41,365 nucleotides of DNA, taken from positions 1 through 41,365 of IMG/VR virus record IMGVR_UViG_3300020473_000056. One strand, 5' to 3'. This DNA comes from a virus. Positions 37,042-41,365 of the stretch are shown here, one piece after another. A program made the position numbers and the translations under genes. Position 1 is the first letter of the stretch, and each line of letters opens with the position of its first letter. The notes under the pieces are model-generated. The model saw only the letters and a list, made by a program, of their open reading frames with translations. It had not been told where the DNA came from and searched no databases.

Positions 37042-38016
37042 ATGGCAACATTTACTTCAAGAATTAGACTTGAGAAACAAGCTAATGGAGAAAATTCAGG
37101 AACATGGGGTACAGTTCTAAATCAAAATGTAATTGATTTAGTTGATGAAGCCATTGCAGGTTATACAATAGTTTCATGTAGTGCAACTGCAGTTGAACTT
37201 ACAACTAATAATGGTTCTTCAGACCAAGCTCGTAGTGCAGCATTAGAACTTCAAGGGACATTAACATCAAGTGTTGACATTACAATTCCTTCAGTATCTA
37301 AAATTTATTTTGTAAAAAATAATACTTCAGGTTCACATGCCATTACATTAAAAACTGCAGCAACAACTGCAAAAACTACAGTCACTCAAGGTGGTACTGG
37401 TCCTTTTATTTGTGATGGCACAAACGTATTTTCAGGTGCTGACACAACTGGGTTGGGTTTAGGTACTGCTGCAACATTAAATTTTGGCACTGCAGATGCA
37501 AACTTAATTCCAGTATCAAGTGCAGATGTAAGATATGTACCAACTTCAACTTCATCAACAATACCATCTAATAAAGTATTTAGTGGAACTGTAATTACTT
37601 CAGGAACAAATACGTTTACTTCAACTACTACACATTCAGGCACTGCAGTATTTAATGCTCAAATATCTGCAACTTCTTCAGCAACATTTTCAGGTGCAGT
37701 AGGAACACCTATTGTTTCATTAAGTGCAGCAACTTCAGTTGCATTAGACTTATCAAGTGGTAATGACTTTGGTATTACACTTGGAAATGCAACAACATTA
37801 GTAAATCCAACAAATGCTAAAATAGGTCAAACAGGAACAATAGCAGTTAAACAAGATGGCACAGGTAGTAGAACATTATCATATGGAGATGCGTATAATT
37901 TTGCAAGTGGTACAGCTCCTACTCTTTCTACTGCTGCTGCTGCAACAGATATACTTATATATAAAGTAAGAGAAGTTTCATCAGTAGACGTAGCATCAAT
38001 ACTTAATGTTTCATAG
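37042..38016 (+). CDS. Second tail fibre protein
   Basis: 324 residues. N-terminal F-T-S-R-I-R-L-E-K-Q-A-N-G-E-N-S-G-T-W-G-T near 4-24 and V-D-E-A-I-A-G are typical of phage fibre N-termini. Residues 25-110 are beta-rich (T-T-N-N-G-S-S-D-Q-A-R). The last 100 residues resemble the end of the 609-residue fibre (G-T-G-S-R-T-L-S-Y, G-T-A-P-T-L-S-T). Probably trimeric. Confidence 0.78.
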   Translation: MATFTSRIRLEKQANGENSGTWGTVLNQNVIDLVDEAIAGYTIVSCSATAVELTTNNGSSDQARSAALELQGTLTSSVDITIPSVSKIYFVKNNTSGSHAITLKTAATTAKTTVTQGGTGPFICDGTNVFSGADTTGLGLGTAATLNFGTADANLIPVSSADVRYVPTSTSSTIPSNKVFSGTVITSGTNTFTSTTTHSGTAVFNAQISATSSATFSGAVGTPIVSLSAATSVALDLSSGNDFGITLGNATTLVNPTNAKIGQTGTIAVKQDGTGSRTLSYGDAYNFASGTAPTLSTAAAATDILIYKVREVSSVDVASILNVS

Positions 38017-38024
38017 GGGGTTTT

Positions 38025-39857
38025 ATGTCAACTGAAACCACAATGCAACTTTTAAAATTAGATTTTGCACCTGGTTTTCATAGGGAGTCAACTCAATATG
38101 CTGAACAAGGTAAATGGTTTGATGGTAATAGAGTTAGATATAGGGCAGGTAAACCTGAAAATATAGGTGGTTGGAACTTTAAAGTAAGTAATAATTTTTT
38201 AGGAACTGCTAGAGATTTAATTGCATGGACTGATAATAATACACTAAAGAGAGCAGCTTTTGGAACAGAGAAAAAACTATATACTTTTTTTGGTGGTGTT
38301 AATTATGACATTACTCCTATTACCTCAACAGTTACTGTAACAAATGGTTTAAATACAACTTCAGGAAGTACACGAATAGTTGTATCAACTACAAACACAC
38401 TTGAAACAGGTGACTTTGTAGAGTTTACTTCAATGGCAGCTACAGTTGGTGGTAATGTTTTTTTAACAAGTGGTTCAGATTTTGCAGTAAGTTCTATTGA
38501 TGGTAATTCTTTTGCAATTGAAACCTCAACAACTGCAGCAGCAACTTCAGCAAGCACAGGAACTATTACTGCTAATTTTTTATTACCAACAGGAACAACT
38601 GATGCAGTAGCAGGTTTAGGTTGGAATGCAGGTTATTATGGACAGAGCACATATGGTACACCAAGGTCAGCATCAGATATAACTATATCTCCACGTCAAT
38701 GGAAATTAGATACATGGGGTGAAGATTTTGTAGCTAATGATAGAGGTGGTAGAGTTTATTATTGGGATACTACACAAGGTCAACAATATAGAGCAGTTGT
38801 AATTAATGCTGCACCAAGTGTAAGTAATAGTATTGTAGTTTCACAAGAAGACAGACATTTAATTTGTTTAGCTACAACTGAACAAGCAACTGGTAATTTT
38901 AATCCTTTATTAGTTAGATGGTCAGACCAAGAGGATTTTAATAATTGGACACCTTCAGTAAGTTCAACTTCAGGAGAAGTGATATTAGGTTCAGGTAACA
39001 GAATTGTTACTGCTGCAAGAAGTAGAAACAACATTGTGATACTTACAGATAAGTCTGCTCATACTATGCAGTTTATAGGACCACCTTTTACTTTTGGTTT
39101 TAATGAGGTAGGTACTAACTGTGGAGCTGCAGGAGCACACTCAGCAGTAGACTTTGATGGTAGAGTTTACTGGATGGGTTCAGCAAACTTTTATGTATTT
39201 GATGGTACAGTTAAAAATTTACCATGCACAGTAAGAAGATTTGTTTTTGACAATATTAATTTATCTCAGTCTGATAAAATATATGCAGCAGTTAATTCAC
39301 AGTTCAAAGAAATAACTTGGTTATATCCATCTGCAAGTGCAACTGAATGTGATAGATATGTAACATTTAATCCAAATGAAAACTATTGGGTTTATGGTGA
39401 AACCCATTTTACAACATTTGAAGATAAAGGTGTATTTGATAATACTATTACAACTGGTGTTGAAGATGATGGTGATTCATATTTATATGATAATGAACCT
39501 GAAGGAATATATACAGGTAATGGAGTTAAGTTAGAATCTTTTGTTGAGTCAGCAGAGTTTGATATGGCAGAGGGAAATGAAATAATGTTTGTTGATAAGA
39601 TAGTTCCTGATTTTACAATTAATAATCAAACATCAGGAACAGATGGACAGATTAATTTACAACTTACAACAAAACAATATCCTGGTTCAACTGATACTTC
39701 ATTAAAAGGTCCTTTTTCTGTTACACCTTCTACAACAAAAATATCTATGAGGGCAAGAGGTAGACAGGCTAAGATAAGAGTGGCAACCTCAACTGCAGGT
39801 ACAAGTTGGAGATATGGTACAGTAAGATTAGATATTGGTAAAGATGGAATGAGATAA
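38025..39857 (+). CDS. Tail nozzle protein (P22 gp10-like stabilisation protein)
   Basis: 610 residues. Starts with L-D-F-A-P-G-F-H-R-E-S-T-Q-Y near 11-24, W-F-D-G-N-R-V-R-Y-R-A-G-K-P-E-N-I-G-G-W near 31-50, typical of the gp10 family that closes the P22 tail machine. Beta-propeller-like repeats follow: W-K-L-D-T-W-G-E-D near 225, R-W-S-D-Q-E-D-F-N-N-W near 300, H-T-M-Q-F-I-G-P-P near 345, Y-W-M-G-S-A-N-F-Y near 380. It probably forms the short tail tube with the two connector proteins. Longer than P22 gp10 (472) by an insert near 100-190. Confidence 0.83.
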   Translation: MSTETTMQLLKLDFAPGFHRESTQYAEQGKWFDGNRVRYRAGKPENIGGWNFKVSNNFLGTARDLIAWTDNNTLKRAAFGTEKKLYTFFGGVNYDITPITSTVTVTNGLNTTSGSTRIVVSTTNTLETGDFVEFTSMAATVGGNVFLTSGSDFAVSSIDGNSFAIETSTTAAATSASTGTITANFLLPTGTTDAVAGLGWNAGYYGQSTYGTPRSASDITISPRQWKLDTWGEDFVANDRGGRVYYWDTTQGQQYRAVVINAAPSVSNSIVVSQEDRHLICLATTEQATGNFNPLLVRWSDQEDFNNWTPSVSSTSGEVILGSGNRIVTAARSRNNIVILTDKSAHTMQFIGPPFTFGFNEVGTNCGAAGAHSAVDFDGRVYWMGSANFYVFDGTVKNLPCTVRRFVFDNINLSQSDKIYAAVNSQFKEITWLYPSASATECDRYVTFNPNENYWVYGETHFTTFEDKGVFDNTITTGVEDDGDSYLYDNEPEGIYTGNGVKLESFVESAEFDMAEGNEIMFVDKIVPDFTINNQTSGTDGQINLQLTTKQYPGSTDTSLKGPFSVTPSTTKISMRARGRQAKIRVATSTAGTSWRYGTVRLDIGKDGMR

Positions 39858-40144
39858 TGGCAACAAATAAAGCAGTAGTCTTTCCTGAATTAAGAGATAC
39901 GTATGGTCAGTTAATGACTGAAGAACAAAAGATTGCATTTGGTATTGTTAAACAATGGGCAGATTCATTAACATCTGAATTAACCTCACGAATAATTGAA
40001 GAACAAGCAAGAGAATCAATTAGAGTTGCAAGAGTTGACAATACAAGTAATGTACCAAATCCTCAAGCAGGTGATATAAGATTTAATTTAGCAACCTCAA
40101 AGTTTCAAGGATATACTGGAAGCTCATGGGTTGATTTTCATTAG
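39857..40144 (+). CDS. 95-residue protein with fibre-tip-like C-terminus
   Basis: Helical N-terminal half (L-M-T-E-E-Q-K-I-A-F-G-I-V-K-Q-W-A-D) and a C-terminal strand set P-Q-A-G-D-I-R-F-N, Q-G-Y-T-G-S-S-W-V-D-F typical of phage structural proteins. TAATG overlap with the nozzle gene. Probably a small tail component. Confidence 0.72.
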   Translation: MATNKAVVFPELRDTYGQLMTEEQKIAFGIVKQWADSLTSELTSRIIEEQARESIRVARVDNTSNVPNPQAGDIRFNLATSKFQGYTGSSWVDFH

Positions 40145-40152
40145 GAGTAATT

Positions 40153-40890
40153 ATGGGAGCAGGTGGTAGACAAAACTACGCACAAGCAGCAATGCAAACT
40201 TTATTTGGTGAACAGCTAAGACAATTAGAAAATCAAGCTGCTCAACCTTCAAAAGTTAATCAAGAATTAGTTGAACAGTATACTCCTAAATCAACATCTG
40301 TTGGTAACACAGTTCAAGATGTTTTAAAAAGATATACTGAAGGAACAGGAGCAGTTCCACAATCAAAAGATATAGCTTCTGGTCTTGCATCATTACAAGA
40401 AAAGATTAGTGCTGAAAGAGATAAGTTACCTGATTTAACTGTAAGTACAACTTCTACAAGAATGGTTCCTCAATATGAAGTCCAGTATTATAGTCCTATG
40501 CAGGGATTTGCTGGTGCACCACCACCTAAAGCACCTACTTATACAACTGAATTACCAAAAGGAGCAGTTGAAGGAACTGCAGGTTATGGACAAAAATTTT
40601 ATTATGTTCCTGGACCAAACCCAATGCAATCACAAATGACTAGCCCAAGATATAGAAGAATAGGTGATAAAAGAATTACAGAAACAAAAGTAAGACCAGC
40701 AGTTGAGGGTGATGATGTTTATGATAAACAAATGAATTTAGTAAATCAATTACAAAGACAATATGATGTAAGAAGTAAATATGCTAATCCATCATCCACA
40801 GGAATACAGGGTTTAATTGCTGACCCTATTGTAAGTCAACCACAAACAGGTTATAATATTAATAACATATTAAAAAGGTACGTAGGATAA
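40153..40890 (+). CDS. Virion protein candidate, Q/P-rich
   Basis: 245 residues, rich in Q, P, S and Y. M-G-A-G-G-R-Q-N-Y-A-Q-A-A near the start, Y-S-P-M-Q-G-F-A-G-A-P-P-P-K-A-P-T-Y near 115-132, and V-Q-D-V-L-K-R-Y near 55 repeated as I-N-N-I-L-K-R-Y at the C-terminus. GGAG precedes ATG 40153. Probably an internal or tail-linked structural protein; no family recognised. Confidence 0.7.
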   Translation: MGAGGRQNYAQAAMQTLFGEQLRQLENQAAQPSKVNQELVEQYTPKSTSVGNTVQDVLKRYTEGTGAVPQSKDIASGLASLQEKISAERDKLPDLTVSTTSTRMVPQYEVQYYSPMQGFAGAPPPKAPTYTTELPKGAVEGTAGYGQKFYYVPGPNPMQSQMTSPRYRRIGDKRITETKVRPAVEGDDVYDKQMNLVNQLQRQYDVRSKYANPSSTGIQGLIADPIVSQPQTGYNINNILKRYVG

Positions 40891-41365
40891 TGATGCAAAA
40901 TAAAATGACAGCTCCACCATTACAAGGAATAGCTAACTTGATGAAAATGCAAGGTAGAATGGGTGACACTGAGTTAGTACATATGACTAAGCCTGAAGTA
41001 AAAGGTTTAGCATCATTAGGTGTGCTATCTACTAATCCTAATACTGGTTTACCTGAAGCATTCCTTGGTAGTATTGGTGGATTTTTTAGAGACTTTGTAG
41101 CTCCTGTGGCAATTGGTGCTATATCAGGACCTGCAGCACCTTATACAGTAGCAGGTTATCAGATGGCTAAGACTGGTGCAATGGGTGGTAATTTTATTGA
41201 TGCAGCTACAGCAGGTCTATTAAGTTTTGCAGGTGGTAAATTAGGACAAAATATTGGTAAGGGTTTAGAAGGACTTGGTGATGCTGCTGCAGCAGGAACT
41301 GGAACTTCTGCTGCTGCTGATGCAATACAACAAGGTTATACTCAAGGTTTAAGTGAAGCTGGTAC
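40890..41365 (+). CDS. Internal virion protein candidate, 3' end cut
   Basis: About 158 residues to the window edge with no stop. After M-M-Q-N-K-M-T-A-P-P the sequence has M-T-K-P-E-V-K-G-L-A-S-L-G-V, then a Gly/Ala-rich hydrophobic region (V-A-P-V-A-I-G-A-I-S-G-P-A-A-P) and A-A-A-A-G-T-G-T-S-A-A-A. Such Ala/Gly-rich proteins at the end of podovirus structural modules are ejected with DNA and form channels. TAATG overlap with the previous gene; the start may be ATG 40893. Confidence 0.7.
   Translation, partial: MMQNKMTAPPLQGIANLMKMQGRMGDTELVHMTKPEVKGLASLGVLSTNPNTGLPEAFLGSIGGFFRDFVAPVAIGAISGPAAPYTVAGYQMAKTGAMGGNFIDAATAGLLSFAGGKLGQNIGKGLEGLGDAAAAGTGTSAAADAIQQGYTQGLSEAG

Noticed and set aside
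1-41365. Lysogeny module, toxin-antitoxin or insertion sequence
   Set aside because: No integrase, transposase, terminal inverted repeats or recognisable repressor gene was seen; operator-like palindromes alone do not prove lysogeny.

Overview
The window is one contiguous piece of a tailed-phage genome. It is AT-rich, almost fully coding, and cut inside a gene at both ends. The gene set (T7-type replication genes, portal, scaffold, Mu gpT-like capsid, connector proteins, a P22 gp10-like tail protein, and no sheath or tape-measure gene in view) suggests a short-tailed virus. AT-richness, the small marine-phage families and the LamG-type adhesins point to an AT-rich marine bacterium as host, for example a SAR11- or SAR116-like alphaproteobacterium. 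The nearest known group is probably the HMO-2011-like or pelagiphage podoviruses. Host and group are inference. No RNA polymerase, integrase or tRNA gene is visible. Several near-consensus sigma70 promoters are present, so transcription by the host RNA polymerase is likely.

Left arm (1-14127, all on the minus strand). Reading with transcription, from right to left: a block of about 25 very small, mostly acidic genes (14.1-7.4 kb), many behind a near-identical AGAAAGGA ribosome-binding leader; a lysis cassette (M15-type peptidase followed by an overlapping 36-residue membrane protein, 7.1-6.6 kb); small genes including a DUF3310 protein; then the replication core: primase-helicase, a small nuclease, family A DNA polymerase, ssDNA-binding protein and a RecB/Cas4-like exonuclease that runs off the left edge. 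Many neighbours overlap as TAATG or ATGA, implying translational coupling. A strong promoter drives the ssDNA-binding protein, and a hairpin terminator separates it from the exonuclease.

Centre (12.4-14.9 kb). This is the control region. The 750-bp divergent intergenic space holds a leftward promoter with an operator-like palindrome on its -10 box, a long hairpin, a perfect DnaA-box sequence, two 33-bp tandem repeats containing GTCAA-N4-TTGAC palindromes, two phased pairs of TACACAG on either side of them, and an AT-rich tract. I read it as a candidate origin and switch region. Three hairpins with a shared bistable design (AATACT/AGTATT inside AATAC/GTATT) lie here and in the adjacent genes, next to a 200-bp non-coding stretch full of inverted repeats.

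Right arm (14877-41365, all on the plus strand). Packaging and virion genes: small and large terminase, portal, a GroES-like co-chaperonin with a preserved GroEL-binding GGIML loop, several tiny basic proteins, a scaffold, capsid and accessory proteins, a terminator after the capsid gene, two connector proteins, more lysine-rich proteins with Gly-rich tails, a repeat-rich fibre, two paralogous LamG-type adhesins (one with an inserted cupredoxin-like His-Cys-His-Met domain), a second fibre sharing a C-terminal domain with the first, a gp10-like tail protein and internal-virion candidates. A motif AGTNTATAATA precedes three of these genes and may mark late promoters.
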